Part shown: piece by piece, positions 11,900-24,594 of the stretch | Numbering within the stretch: position 1 is the first letter of the stretch | Layout of the letters: each line of letters begins with the position of its first letter | Source of the DNA: Hypericum androsaemum | Lineage: Eukaryota; Streptophyta; Magnoliopsida; Malpighiales; Hypericaceae | Assembly (NCBI GenBank): GCA_963995505.1 | Contig: OZ023180.1 | Span: 5,491,442-5,555,441, forward strand | Reading direction: 5' to 3' | DNA: 64,000 nt | Notes under the pieces: generated by a model | What the model saw: the letters and a program-made list of their open reading frames with translations, nothing else | What the model was told of the DNA's origin: nothing | The model's database searches: none | Made by a program: the position numbers and the translations under genes

Positions 11900-12785
11900 T
11901 TCAGTAGACCTGGGTATGCAACTTGTTCATCCTTGCATTTCTTACAAACATCACAGCTAGATACAACTCATTGACCATTCTGTTGTAAACCAGGCAAGGA
12001 GAAGAGTTGCTTAATTCTCTCATAACTTCTTTTGATGCCAGAGTGACCACCAATAGCAGAATTGTGCATCTATTGTATGAGTTGTGTTCATAGATTCCCA
12101 ATAGTTCCAACATAGATTTTGTTCTTGTACCTTATTATTCCTTCTACTAATCTGTAATCAGGTTTAGAAGCAATATCTATCAACAGAGCTGACAGTATTT
12201 CTTTAGCCATATCATCCTTTGCATATGAATCCACTATTTTTTGATGCCACTTGGGAAATACAGTGGTCACATTGATCAGTTGCAAGTCTGCAGCATTGGT
12301 CAATGGTTCATGAAGCCTTCTTGATAGAGCGTCAGCTACAAATTTTTTTCCCTTCTTGTAACTGATCACCAAGTTTAACCCAAGTAGTTTGGAGATAGCA
12401 TTCTTCTGTAAGCTTGTATGTACTATTTTGATCAAATAAGTACTTGATAGTAGCTTGACCTATTTTGATGAAGAAATGGTCATTTTCCAAATACGATCGC
12501 CACTTATCTACTGCTGTGAGGACTTCCATAAGCTCTTTCTCATAGATGGAACGACCTGCATTTTTGGGCTCAAATGGTTCAACTTAGAAATGCTAGTGAT
12601 CTGCCCTCTTGCATAAGTACAGTTCCCATTCCTTTTTGACAAGCATCCGTCTCAACTACAAATGGTTTCTTGAAATCAGGGAGTGCAAGAACGGGGGATT
12701 GAACCATTTCTTGTTTTAATCTTTGAAAGGCTTGCTGAAAGAAAGGATTTTTACACCACTCTTGAAATAAAGAGTAAGTAAGGGA
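11900..12785 (-). pseudogene. Gypsy RNase H and integrase zinc region, decayed
   Basis: Frames at 12332-12529 and 12088-12435 read WRSYLENDHFFIKIGQAT and KKFVADALSRR, the end of gypsy RNase H (TDxxSL..YLLEQ and ADALSRR). A linker of the LVEGIIRYKNKIYV type leads into the integrase zinc-binding region, where a broken C..C pair lies near 11930-12000. At 12660-12780 the minus strand reads NPFFQQAFQRLKQEMVQSPV, the RT-RNase H junction. The reading is cut at 12785 by the solo LTR. The region carries several frameshifts. Confidence 0.75.
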
Positions 12786-14187
12786 TTATCATCCCATAAG
12801 GACTAAGTTCTAGGCCACAAATACGACTTGACCACTAGTTTAGGACTACAAGTTATGTATTTGCCAATTCCAAACACGAGTTGGTTACTACTACGACTAA
12901 GCTAGATGATGATTTTAACAATAAAGGAAAGAGTGGGCTTGATACCAATGACACCTAGATAACCAACTGGCTTATGGGGTTTATTAAATTCATGTTATGG
13001 TCTGGGTATTTCTAAAGCGACTAATCAACAGTTCCATGACTAATTAGTCAAAATCAATTCTTAATTAAGCTTAGTGGAACTAATAGTACTTCCGCAACTA
13101 ATTACTCCCTAATCTAACCAATTACCAATTATAATCACCACCCTTTGGATAATTATCACCTAATGAGATCCCTCATCAAAAGGCAACTAATTAACTAGCT
13201 AAATAGTTTATTAATCCTAACTCCTCCTGGCGATTAGTATTAATCAAGTTCATAATCAGTGATCAATCAAGATTAAGCATTAAGCTCACTAACTAGTTCA
13301 CAAACCTAAGTATTTTAACCCCACTAAACCATAGGCTAAATAGATGCCATCAAGGCACCAAACCCACTAACCAACTACTCACACATATTAACTACACAAC
13401 TCAACACATACATTAAATAAAGCAAGTGAAGCATGAACAGAAAAGAGAGGGTTAAAGAAAGCTCAAGATGATCTTTAAGCTTCCAAAAGTTCTCCTTCAA
13501 GTTCTCTACAGACTTCAACAATGGTGAGCCAAATTTTTTTCCAAAGGAGAGAGTTAGTGGAGTTGGTGAGTGATTGTTGCTAATATCTAAGTTGTCCAAA
13601 AGTTAAGCCAAGGAAGGCTATTTATACAACTTTTACAAAGTCAAAACTAACTATTCACCTCCTAAAGTTCCACCCATGACAAGCCATGGACAAGGCCGAA
13701 ATAGGCCCAAAATGGTTCATGAAATCCAGCCCCTTTCGGCTAGACAAGTTCACAGATTTGAAGCTTGACTTTGGACGCGTGTTTCACCCTCTTAGACTTC
13801 GAATTTGAAGACGACCATTAGAGACAAAGTTGTAGCCACATATGTCTTCTTTCCAGAACTTCGTATGCGAAAGTTATGTTCATTTGAGTTGCTCGGGGTC
13901 AGTCTCGCCCAATGTCATCAAGGTCCCGATCTTACGCCATTCTTCCCGACTGATCCAATTGCCTTTAACACGAACCAAGGTGCACCAATATCCTCCTCTC
14001 ATCTCCGTAAAGCCTCCTAGCAATAAATATGAAAGAAACACAATCAAAATCACATGAACTATACTAAAACAAATAATGCACGATAAAGGATACTACATCA
14101 TCAATACATACCAAACAAAAACACTAGAAATAAAGGAGAATCAACTCTAAAACATACATAAATGATAGAGTATTTCCACACTCATCA
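12785..14187 (-). mobile_element. Athila-like solo LTR in gypsy pol
   Basis: The right end, read on the minus strand, begins TGATGAGTGTGGAAATACTC, the same start as the Athila-like LTRs at 56979, 63501 and 36829 (minus). Its other end, AGAGTAAGTAAGGGAT at 12785, corresponds to GTGGTAAGTAAGG about 60 bp inside those LTRs, so the 3' end is truncated and no clean target duplication remains. Shared landmarks include CTTCCGC/TAATGAG blocks and a TATTTATACA TATA-like site. It splits the host RT frame between 14230 and 12780, proving insertion into the gypsy element. Confidence 0.7.
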
Positions 14188-15130
14188 CTTACCCAGCTCA
14201 TGAATTCCAGTTGAATTCACCCTTCTTTAGCTGATCATATAAAGGTCTGCAAATCAGTCCATAATTGTTTATAGATTTGCTATAATAATCAGTTAGACTC
14301 AAGAAACCACGTAAATCACCAAACTGTAGTGGGAGATGTCCAACTTGTCATAGCATTAATATTAGCAGGGTCTGTACTCACTCCTTCCTTGGTGATAATG
14401 GATCCCAAATACATGATCTTATTGTACCCAAAAAAGCATTTTATCATCATCGCAAAAAACTGCTGACCTAAAAAAATCTGCGAGTTATAGATAGGTGATG
14501 TAGATGCTTTGCAATTGTTTTGCTGTTGATGAGTATGTCGTCAAAGAAATCCAAGATAAAATTCCCCAATTGTTCACTAAATACGTTGTTCATTAATGCT
14601 TGGAAGCTGGCAGGAGCATTTGTAAGATCAAATAGCATTACCTTGAATTCAAAATTTTTATGGTGAATGTGAAATGCAGTTTTTGGTATGTCCTCTTCTC
14701 GCATCCTGATTTGATAATAACCAGACCTCTATTTAAGCTTAGAAAATACACTAGCTTCATGTAGCTTGTCTCATAGATCATCAATCATGGGAATAGGAAA
14801 TTTATTCTTGATATTTAACCTATTCAACTGCCTGTAATCAATACAAATTCTCCATGTTCTCTCTTTTTTCTTGACGAATAACAATGGAGATGTAAAGGAA
14901 CTTTTGCTCGGTTGTATGAAGTTGGAATTAAGCACTTGCTTCACTTGATCTTCGATTTCAGTCTTCTGGAAATAAGGGTATCTATAAGGATGGATACTGA
15001 CTGGTTTAGCTCCTGGTGTCAGCAAGATTTCATGATCGAATTGCCTGGGAGGTGGAAAAGATGGAGGTTCCTGAAAAACATCCTTGAATTTGTCCAAGAG
15101 TTGTTGCAATTCATTAATAAATTACAGGTC
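14188..15130 (-). pseudogene. Gypsy reverse transcriptase, decayed
   Basis: 15109-14771 (minus) reads [18 protein letters not shown], then [19 protein letters not shown] and [20 protein letters not shown], the canonical start of Ty3/gypsy RT. 14704-14468 continues with NAPASFQALMN and the catalytic box as FFDDILINS, where the usual tyrosine/valine of YVDD is replaced by FFDD but both aspartates stay. A frameshift near 14750 and stops below 14468 break the domain. It is the same element as the flanking gag and integrase pieces. Confidence 0.85.
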
Positions 15131-15306
15131 CTCTGTTGTATGGCATTTGGTTTTAATATCCACCTCTCTATTAGCATTGATCATCAGAAGATTTCTTCAA
15201 CTTGACAATCCTTTTTCTTATTCAAGGATCTCTGCAACACTTCACAGTCCTTGACTGCAAATTATGCAGAAGATAAGTCTGTAGTCAGTTGTTCCTTTAT
15301 CTTTTG

Positions 15307-15640
15307 TTACTGATTAAGCCCAGATACATCCATTCCCTTTAAGATTTTCCTTTTACTATCCTTCTTAATTGTTGCTTGCATTTCCCAGAAATTAAACTCC
15401 ACTGAAGTGCCAAGTTTATCGCCTTTCATCCAATCTGTGCCCAAAACCATATTGTAACCTCCCAACTTCAATGTCCTCATATCGCTATAAAATTTTTGAT
15501 TACCCATTTTCCATTTGAACTCTTTGCATTGCTCTTTACTAATCATCTTTTCACCATTGGTTACAGTCACTGTACCAATGGTTCTTGTTACAACTTAAAG
15601 GATTTGATAATAGCTTCATCTATAAAGCTAAATGTGCTAC
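15307..15640 (-). pseudogene. Gypsy aspartic protease, decayed
   Basis: The minus-strand frames carry LLISLDSSSTFSFIDE, corresponding to the protease active-site DSGSTxxFI; the catalytic D-S-G is here D-S-S, expected to inactivate it. The following frame (15570-15307) reads LKLGGYNMVLGTDWM, matching the ILGMDWL motif of gypsy proteases. A stop near 15590 separates the two halves. Confidence 0.8.
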
Positions 15641-16625
15641 TCGAATCTAGCGATATCAATAATGGTTTTCCATTACTACTGCCCTTGATCTTTAAAGTAC
15701 CACTCTTACATTCTTTATCCACCGTTACAGCTTGTAGTGTGATAATAGCATCTTCCAGATCTATCTCAGAAGTTTGCTGCATGCATCCATACTCTATAAC
15801 CTCATCTTCAGCACAGCTCATGTAATTCAGAGTTGGTTTTTGCTTAACTAAACGTACATGGCCGTAGAAATACTTATCACCACATTTGTAACATGGAGCA
15901 TCTTTCTTAGTTGGTCTACCATTACTTCCAACACTACTGCTACTTTTACCCGCATTATAAGGACTACTATGATTAGTTCTTCCTCCTCCACTACTTAGCC
16001 CATAAGATGTAGAATATGTTCCACTTAAAACTCCTTGTTTTCTTTTTAACAGTGCACTTATAGCAGTTTCATTCAGCTTTGCAAACTTCATAGCATCTAT
16101 AAGTGTTTGAGGGCTTGAGGTTCTCACAATAGCTTGGATGTCTTCTTCTAAACCAGCAATAAAACTATAAGTAAAATACCTCTCAGATAACCTTCTCTTC
16201 TCAAATAACATCACACTCTTCAATTCTTCAAACCTGCTCTTATAATCTTCTAAACTTTCATTTTGCCTGCTCTGATTAAACTCCTTGACTACTGAATCAT
16301 ATCCTTTATCCCCAATTCTTGAACATAATCCCCAAATCTGAGTAAACAATCTCCAACTAACTCTTTCCTTGTTCAAGATCCAGGATATGTACCATGTATC
16401 TGCCTTATCTTCTAAGTACATAGCACAACGATCCACCTTTCTTTCCTCGGGAACATGATTCACAACAAACTATTTCTCACATCCTCTAATCCATGCCCTA
16501 GGCTTTGATCCTGAAAAGAAAGGTATAACCAGTTTTGGAGTCGAAAAATTCGCCTGATTAACTTCTTGACCGACTAAATCAGATTGAGCAGGTTAAGAAT
16601 TAGGATATTCAGATTACATAATTAT
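15588..16625 (-). pseudogene. Gypsy gag, 5'-truncated, decayed
   Basis: The long frame 16463-15588 (minus) is a Ty3-type gag: KADTWYISWILNKE, then FNQSRQNESLEDYKSRFEEL and RYFTYSFIAGLEEDI, then a C-terminal nucleocapsid knuckle reading CYKCGDKYFYGH whose last cysteine is missing. Upstream across a stop, PFFSGSKPRAWIRGCEK (about 16560-16480) is the usual capsid start. Recognisable sequence stops near 16625, with no leader, PBS or 5' LTR beyond, so the 5' end has been deleted. Confidence 0.8.
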
Positions 16626-17662
16626 TCCAACAAATATTTAGTAATATTAATTTCGCAATGAGTTGAACTCGAATATTTTTTGTTGAGATAGAATAAATCA
16701 CTAGCGAGTTTATTTAATCAAGTTGTTAATTCATGTGGGTTGGGAGACCATATGTATTCGGTTTTCAGTAAATATTGCAAAGTTTAGATTAGTTTTTTTA
16801 CAAAATTGACTGAACAAATTGGTTATGGATGAGATAGAAAATATTTCCTAAATTGAACTTTCAAATGAAATATTTTAAAGAAAAAAATCGAACGACAAGG
16901 ACTAATAAAGGTTTCCTTTATTTAAGTGTTGTTAAGTGCATCTCATTGATCCCTCCATAGTCCATACACACTAATATTTATGGTAGCTTGTACTTATTAA
17001 GAGCGTCGCTTAATCCAAAGGTGTAGTAGGTCTATAAGAACTGTCTAAGTCGAAAGAGTTAAAAACAAAAACCAATAATACTAGCAAGTGTCTTTTAATT
17101 CAAAATGAACTTTTCACCCCAATGAACCTCTCCTAATACATGATTATTTTAGCTAATCTACTTCTTGTATTGCTAGTGTTTAGATTACCATATCTCTAAT
17201 TACGAGTGCGATAACTTTTGATAAGTGTAGAATTCCACTTACTCATAATTTTAAAGTTTTAGATTAAGTATAAATATTTTTAATAGTTAGCATCACGTGT
17301 TGTTAACGACTTGGACACTTTCCACGGGTCCTAAATAAGTAAATATTACTACACTGGAATAAAATTTACTTATAAAAAACTACACTCGTTTTACAGAAAA
17401 TATGACACGTGGTTCGTCCATTGAACTTACTTTTAGCATGTATTTACGAGCAATAACACATTTTTTTAATAAGTTACGAGCAATAACACTATGACACTCT
17501 TTTCATGTCTGGGATTTTTTCGCGATAAATTTTAACAAGATTTGAGAGCAACTTCATATTTTCTATTTTCTACGAGGGAGTTTTGTTCTAGCGATTCAGT
17601 TGCTTACTTGTGCTCGCTTTGTGGAGTCCATTGTATTTACGGCGTATCCTTAATAATACAGG
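16626..17662. other. AT-rich stretch without recognised gene
   Basis: No open frame, LTR end or inverted terminal repeat is evident. An AAAATTTACTTATAAAAAAC segment near 17360 resembles segments near 34400 and 34795, hinting at an old dispersed repeat. Confidence 0.5.
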
Positions 17663-17860
17663 AAGTGAACTAGCCAAAGTCATTATAGCTCAATATCTAA
17701 GCTTCGTGTATATATGAGGAGTATACTTTAGTCAACTGGTCAATATATAAGTGCACGACCGTGCATGTGCAAGAGTAATTTCGAGTTTCAACCTCGACAT
17801 ATGCATATAAATGCGCTATTTATAATAATGTATGTATGCATGAAATTTTTAATAATTTTT
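17663..17860 (+). repeat. Dispersed SINE-like repeat, copy A
   Basis: The segment is closely repeated at 43063-43088 plus 43540-43570 plus 44442-44540. Landmarks shared are TATAGYTYAATATCTAAGCT, GGAGTATACTTTAGTCAA and AAGTGCACGA. TAGTCAACTGGTCAA and GAGTTTCAACCTCG resemble the A and B boxes of tRNA-derived pol III promoters about 55 bp apart. The tRNA-derived SINE assignment is inference; the repeat itself is seen directly. Confidence 0.5.
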
Positions 17861-18312
17861 TATGGTTTTTAATTATAGTAGATCATAATCATAATAATTA
17901 AGAACCTTAATTGAACAAATTCAATTAAATACCTATTAACATAAAACTTACTTTTGTAGTTTTTCCACACCGATTTCAATACGTTCTTCACAGGATCTTA
18001 AATGGAGGTTGTCACTAGTCGATCCTTGTTCATATATGAACGAAGCAGGGACGAATTTTCACCGCCTATAAAGCTTGGAGAATTCTGAGTTTTTTTTGTA
18101 CATGAGAGAAAAAGAACAAAACTCATTTTCTTTTTCTTCGTGGGAGTCTCATCTTTTTATGTTCGTTTTTCCTTGTGTTTTTCTCTCCCTTTAATAAAGA
18201 GAAAAATCCCATAGGATAAGGAAAATGAGTTACAATCAAGTCGTAATAACTTCACCCCTTCTTTCCCAAAAAATCCCACAAAATTAGAAAAGGGATTATC
18301 ATGGGTGTAATT
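17861..18312 (-). mobile_element. 3' LTR of copia element 1
   Basis: It is near-collinear with the LTR at 32085-32492: both contain TTTTTAATTATAGTAGATCA, CCTTTAATAAAGAGAAAAAT and CCCATAGGATAAGGAAAA. On the minus strand it is preceded by a GAGTGGGAGATTTT polypurine tract (18325-18345), so it is the 3' LTR of a minus-strand copia element. The copies differ at many positions, so the insertion is old. Confidence 0.85.
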
Positions 18313-19389
18313 TAAACTAAAATCTCCCACTCACACATGATTGACCATAATCAATACTCTCTCTTAATTTATGTTTGGTAGATAGGTTATGCGACTAGTA
18401 TACATCGAGTGCACTTAGCTGAACCAAAAAATACATAATGGCCATTTGGATTATAGTATCTCGATTAGTACATTCATTTCATAAAGTATGTTTTATCCTA
18501 GGTCTTATCTCAATTTCATTTTTTCTCACATGTAATTTCTGAAATAATCTATTCGTGTTTACTATTATGTTGCTCTCAACATAATAGGTATACGAGTGAA
18601 CCACGAAGCTTCCAGAATGTGATCGATAGAGAACCTTATCATCTAATAATATTTATTCCATTATGATCCACCCAGCTTTTATAGTCAGTCCTGCAAGGCC
18701 GAATCTAAACCATGACCCTTTAAAGACTTTTCAAACTAGGAGTACTGAATCACACTTCTAAAATATGGTAAGGATCTTAAAGGTAGATTGGAATCATAAT
18801 TTTCAGAATTAGTCTCACACTATGGAAATTGAAATTACTTAGTACTAAACTGATTTTTCATCCATAGGTCAAAAATCACACATAACACGATCTATGTGTT
18901 ATGATATTCTGTACTTACAAAAAAGAGTGCATGTCTTCCATAAATAAAACCATACTAGAGCATCAGCCTCGATGTTTACGAACAACAGCTTTAGTCTACT
19001 AAAAGACTACTCCATACTATCAAGATAAAATTATGGTAAGTTTTACTTACTTCTTACCATTGGATTCCATATAATCCTATAAGTTCTTATAACTTATTTA
19101 ATGCAGCATCCATTGCTTGCACCATTAAAAATCTTGCCCTTTAACAAGCTCATTCTGGTAGTTAAGTAAGACAGCATTCATATTTTAGAACATGCACTCG
19201 ATAATTAATGATGTTCTAAAATTGTCTCATCTCATTCAAGAATCAACCTGTTAACTCCTACTGAGACAAAATCCATGTGAGTGGGCTACTTCTCCGTCCA
19301 ACATAAATTTAAGTAAATGTTACTCAAATTAATATTCACATTTTTATTACCAAAATAATATTAATTTTATTGAATAAAAAATTTAATGT
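18313..19389 (-). other. Long conserved 3' untranslated region, copia 1
   Basis: This ~1.1 kb lies between the RNase H end and the 3' LTR on the minus strand and has no open frame. It aligns by eye along its length with 51277-52219 of copia element 2. Shared blocks, read in element orientation, include GAGAAGTAGCCCACTCACA, ATGCTCTAGTATGGT, GTGTGAGACxAATTxT and GGYCTTGCAGGACTGACxA-like text, ending in GTGAGTGGGAG. The conservation outlasts the decay of the coding part. Confidence 0.75.
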
Positions 19390-19900
19390 TTATGATATGA
19401 GAAAAAATAATATCACCCGCAAATCATGGAACCTGACATGTTTTTCAAACACAACTCTAGGTACACTCTTAGTCATTGGATATGCGATCATATCTCTTAT
19501 AGATATATTTTTTATGCTCATCTCTTTACACACCCATATTGCAAAATATCTCACTCGTTCTTCTGAGGTGGTTATGGATAAATAAGTTAAGATTCTCTTC
19601 AACCACATCTTCTCTTGCATAGCAGCTGTGGAAGCTACATATTAAGGTTTCATAGTTGATCGGGAGATATGCACAAGTATTTTTTTTTTGCTACTCCATG
19701 AGATAGCAATACTGCTCAATAAGAAAAATATATCCCGATGTAGATTTTATTTCATCCACATCTAATATCCATTCGACACTAGTATAACTCCTCATTATCA
19801 GGTCTTGACCTTGATGACACAATGAGCATTTTACTGTCATGTTCAAGTACTGCATAATTTTCTTCACGCTTGCCAATATGCTATACTTGGATTGAGACAA
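19390..19900 (-). pseudogene. Copia 1 RNase H, decayed
   Basis: The minus-strand frame 19620-19390 reads ISIRDMIAYPMTKSVPR and VVFEKHV, the C-terminal DMIADPMTKxLP..FEKHV motif of plant copia RNase H. 19900-19691 reads RSYTSVEWILDVDEIKSTSG, corresponding to GYTDADWAGDxDxRKSTSG. The parts are separated by a frame change and a deletion removing the central EAEY region. The YTDAD aspartates are mutated. Confidence 0.8.
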
Positions 19901-20650
19901 TCCATAGCATTTGCATTAAGGACATTCATTATATCCTTTTACCACTAAGATACTTTAGGACATAAGTCTTTATTGAGATAATGACCTTTTAACTACTCGA
20001 GCATACTAGAGATTGCTGTTTTCACATTTAAATCATTGAACTCAAATGATTTCTCAAAGTCCAAACTTTAAGCTTATTAAGATATCCCAAGTTATTTCTA
20101 GCTATCAATATGTCATTCACATACGATGCATAATGAAAAACTTTTTAAGAGCATTTAAAATAGATGTTATGATCCTCGTCAATCATTTTGAAATCATATG
20201 ACATGATCTCGTTATGAAAAGATGAATATACTATTGTAGTGAAGACTATTTAAGGTCATAAATTGATCTCAACAATTTAGTAAACTCTATGTTCACGATC
20301 TATCTGGATGTAACCCTCTGGTTGAACCATATAGATTCTTTCATCCAATTTTTCATTGAGAATACAGTCTTAACATCTATTAGATGTTAGCTCTTGGCTC
20401 AAATTAGTCATGGTAACCAGAATAATCATAATGGTGTGAATCTTACAACAAGTGAGAACAAATTCTAATAGCCAATTCATGTATATTGCATGAATCCTTT
20501 TTTGACAACAAAGTGACCTAGGTATCTTTCTATACTCTCATGACATCTCACTTAATTTTTGAGAATCTAGTCATCTCTTCCTCCATTACTTCAATCCATT
20601 TATTCTTATTAGGAGCTGATAGAGCATCAAAAAAAATTTCTCATATAGCA
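19901..20650 (-). pseudogene. Copia 1 reverse transcriptase, decayed
   Basis: No open frame survives, but minus-strand fragments match copia RT: a WIEVMEEEM start near 20620, an MVQPEGYIQ-type segment near 20310 and a broken catalytic region near 20100. Order and spacing fit the RNase H just downstream. Confidence 0.6.
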
Positions 20651-20879
20651 GGAAAACTAAAAGAATCTTATTTGTGTCATTAATATTTAATGTTGCTGAG
20701 AGACCATTTCTTACACCTTGAATCACAAATCATTAGTGTGGTAAACTTGTTCTTTTAGCTTAACATCTATCCAGATTTTTGATAAACATCTCTCACACGT
20801 TAATCATAATCTGGAATCGTACGTTTACTAAATTTATATTTTACACTCCCACTGGAACTAGGAATTGAACTCCCACTGA

Positions 20880-21900
20880 TAAAAAAAAAATTGGATCATG
20901 AACTTTCAGATCAGTCATATCCACCGGTATGAAGATCATTTAGATCATGAACTTTCAGATCAGCTGGAGGTGGTAAATCATCATTTTCCTCCTCCATAAT
21001 TTCTCCCACTCGGATGGAGTGATCCAGATGATTCTAGCTCATTAGTTTACACAAGGCAAGACTTTTACTCACCTCTCCCAATTTGGAAAATCTATTTTTC
21101 TAAGAATGTGGTGTCTCGTGATTCAAATTATGTCATCGGTCCATATCTTCTTCACCTACGAACACCTATCTCTTTGATACTTCCGAGTATCTTAACACTC
21201 TTCTTACCTCAATAAAATTCATCGAAGTAATATGGACATTGAATGTATACCCCCATGTCTCAAGTGGCTTAAATCAAAATGCCGACTTGTCCATAAGGGA
21301 TGGTACTGACAGACTTAGAGAGTATACGATTAGAAAATATCTAACCATGTCTAGACGAGTTCAATTTCTTATTTTTGCTACCCTATTCTGTTGAGGTTTG
21401 TGAGGAATGAATGACTGAAGTTCAATTCATCTTTTATCGTATAATGCTTTAATTTGGAAAGATATTCTTGATTACGATTAGTTCGTAAGGTCGTGATCTT
21501 TTGATCTGATTGATTCTCTTCATCATTTATGAATGTCTTTAAAGCAACCTAAAGCTTCAGACGTTTGAGAAATTAGACTGATTTGACCATACCAATATGG
21601 TCATTCATAAAGCATATGAAATAATAGTAGGCTCCATGCCTTGCCCTCACATTCATTTGACCATATATGTCTGAATGATTGATTGTAATGAATATTCAGA
21701 TATAGTTATTTCTTTAAATAACTAGAATTAATAAAGACTTGTCCCAAAAAATAAATAAATTGAATTGCACTTAAATATCCAACAAGATAAAAAAATTGTT
21801 TAAACTAGAACATACTTAATTCAACTAATTTGAGAAGCGTATAATACGACATGTAGAAGTAGGCTTCGTTCTTACGAAGGCACAATCTGTACATGCCAAT
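20880..21900 (-). pseudogene. Copia 1 integrase, decayed
   Basis: Minus-strand fragments read IPHKPQQNRVAKIRN near 21400, matching the PQQNGVAERRN block that carries the integrase catalytic glutamate. YYYFICFMNDHIGMV near 21620-21580 matches YFITFIDDYSRY around the second aspartate, here mutated. The stretch 20880-21300 is the variable linker to RT. Many stops are present. Confidence 0.6.
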
Positions 21901-22458
21901 TCCTTGGACTTTTACTCATGCGTTATTTCCAACATAAATAGATCTTATTCTATTAGGTACTTGTCGGAATGCGACAAATGATTCATAATAATTTGTCGTT
22001 GTTCTATCGTATATGAATTCGTCACCACCAATGGATGATATTCAGTCAGAAGGATAGAACTAGACACATTTATCCACTCGCACATTTACTTATCTTATTT
22101 CTAGTTATTTTCCTTTGCCTTTAATCTTATGATATGTCTTCCTTTAGCTCTTTTGGAGGTTGATCTAGTCATAAAAACCTCATGATTGACTTAGATCGCT
22201 AAGAGTCAATTTTCTTTATGTTTAATATGATAGTTCACATCTATCAAATGTCATAGCATTATGAGTATGAGTTAGGTTCATCCATATATGATCCAAACTT
22301 GTAGGCAAGAAAAGATTTGGATATTGTGCTCAACACCAAGCACATGACCTAACCATAGCTAGCTCACTTATTACGTACATCCTCGGATAAACCATAGTCA
22401 AATTTATGGTCTCTTGAACCTATTGTTCTTTTAGCACATATGACTTGGAAGCAGTCAT
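21901..22458 (-). pseudogene. Copia 1 gag and protease remnant
   Basis: A start codon at 22458 (minus) occupies the position of the gag ATG of copia 2 at 47418: the ~150 bp upstream in both carry GAGGGxAARCATGCCCxYGACC followed by ATTAATYAA. The coding part is reduced to scattered pieces with many stops, and a Lys/Gly-rich KGKGK tract near 22100 marks the gag C-terminus. Confidence 0.5.
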
Positions 22459-23520
22459 ATTGCTTCAGGAAATTATGAAATTTATTTTTTGAATTTATTT
22501 TAGTAACACAATATAATATACTGTGCATTCACAACTCTAAATAATATAAAGTTTTTAATTAATCTAGAATGGAAGTAGGTCATGGGCATGTTTGCCCTCA
22601 CCTTGCGAGAATTAATTTCAAACTTTAAATGTTAAAAGTTCATCGCATAGTAAATTCAAGTGGAATTTCTATGGTAAATAACCATGAATCACATGATGTT
22701 CAAAACACAAGACCTAAAAAAAATGGTTCACGTCCTTATCAAACTAGGAACTAACCTTCATGCGATCAACTGGCGTTGAGTCACTAATTCTCTTGGCACT
22801 ATTATCTTTAAATCTATAAGAACATCTTATAGCGCAGAAGTGACGTACAACTAGTCCACTTCGCAACCACAAGTGCATTAGGGAAAATTTTCTACAAATT
22901 CTTCCTCTCGTATAAATGATATGTGCCTCATGGCATCCCTAAGTATGCCATGTCCAGAATGGAAAAGCCTCACTCCAGTTTGCTTTATCATTAGTTTCAC
23001 TAGAAGATTTCTACACATTGTACGTCAATCCGATCCACTGCTATATCCTCTAGCTCGTATACAGTATTGTATATTTTATTGACAAAAATGATGTGCACTT
23101 CCAACATCTTAGTTATATCCTTTTGTACCCACCGACTAATACGATGCATCCATATCTTACCTCACATGTTGTATACTTTAGCAACATGAGTTTGGGTGAC
23201 ATAAATACTCGAACTCCGAAACAATAGTATCGCATATGTGCAATATAATGCGGAAAAATTGGTTTAATATCATATATTTTCCAATGATAAAAAACATAAT
23301 TTTCAATCATAGCGATAATACTATGCATTAAGAATATTGTCAAAAAGGAGCTTGATTCGTGATGAATAGGTCAAATTATTTTCCATTTTTATAGTACTCT
23401 TACTTTAAAATATTGAAATATATATATTTTCTAGACTTATCCAAAAAGTATTTGATTTTGAAAAAATTATCGTTATAATTCTCAATATCAACATGATCCA
23501 TAACTCATTTAAAGATACAC
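22459..23520 (-). pseudogene. Copia 1 leader with remnant of extra ORF
   Basis: Between gag and the hAT/gypsy insertions lies a decayed region aligning in position with the extra ORF of copia 2. Minus-strand 22980-22860 contains an RDAMRHI-like stretch followed by an LRSG-like codon block, comparable to RDALYGLIHYLEDKGL and LELRSGF in copia 2. The similarity is weak at protein level and clearer in the nucleotide block GTGGTTGCGAAGTGG versus GAGCTGCGAAGCGG. Confidence 0.4.
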
Positions 23521-23788
23521 AACTAATATTTTATTAGGTTAGATAAACCTGTGTTGACTAAATTTATTTTAGTCAATAGAACCGGAAAACGTAGGCCAAA
23601 AAAAGATAATTTTTGGACGCCCATCTACATTTGACCTTTTGGTCAATGCAGGTCCTCGTGAGGGCCAAGTGACTTTGGAGGCCTAAGAAAAATTGGAGGT
23701 CCTCGTTGACTTCTCTTCAATACTTACTGGACCGCGTGTTGGGCCAAAAGAGGAGGCCTGAGGGTTACCAGGTTTGACTAATCTTTGT

Positions 23789-24353
23789 TAAATATAGTAA
23801 TTAGATTCTTACCGTGAAGGTCTACCCTGATTCAAACTTAAAGGGTCCAAGTCCCGATAATTTTGACTGGGTTTAGACCCAGATCCTAATATTTTAAAAG
23901 AATAAGGGCATGAATATGGATCTATATGATCCTGCCCTTATCCAACCCAAATATTTTAAAATAATATTAACTAATATATCTTTTTTAATTACTAAACGTA
24001 ATACCAAATTTTCAATCACAACCTAATCGACTTCAATTTTTTTTAAATTTACTTGTTTGATTTATTTATATTAAGTTATTTTAAATGAATGAATTAATTG
24101 CTTTACTTTTTTTAATGCCCCTTGTTGTTTGAGAATGATCAAATTATAGTTAAATTTTTTTAAAATAAAATTATTATTAAATAACACTAACTCGGGGGTC
24201 GACCTTATCTTGCCCGATTTTTAATGACTCAGATCCTACCCGAATCCTTATTTTAAAAGAGGATAAATATAAGGATTTGAGTCTACCATTCAAAAAGAGG
24301 ATAAAGATTTGGGTCCTGTAACTCCTACTCAGATTGGCCCATTGCCATCCCTA
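23789..24353 (-). mobile_element. hAT-like non-autonomous element (565 bp)
   Basis: The right end, read on the minus strand, starts TAGGGATGGCAATGGGCC, a classical plant hAT terminus. An 8-bp direct repeat ATCTTTGT flanks it exactly (23781-23788 and 24354-24361). The left terminus has lost similarity to the right one. The interior is AT-rich with GGGTTxGGxCCC motifs near both ends and no transposase. It lies in the leader of copia 1. Confidence 0.7.
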
Positions 24354-24594
24354 ATCTTTGTCAAACAATGGAATAGGTTGGGCAAATTTAAGACCCGTGA
24401 AGTGCCTCTTCTTCCTTTTAAAAAACAATTTGGGATGCACCGAAGAGGCCAAAAAAATAGATAAGAAGTCTGCGTTGACCTAATTTATAAGCCAACACGC
24501 CGATTGGGCCATTCTTTATAGGCTCATGGACTGGGCTGAGGGTATGAGACCCTTCAGATACTCTCCCATTTTCTCTTAAAATTAGAGGCCCTAG

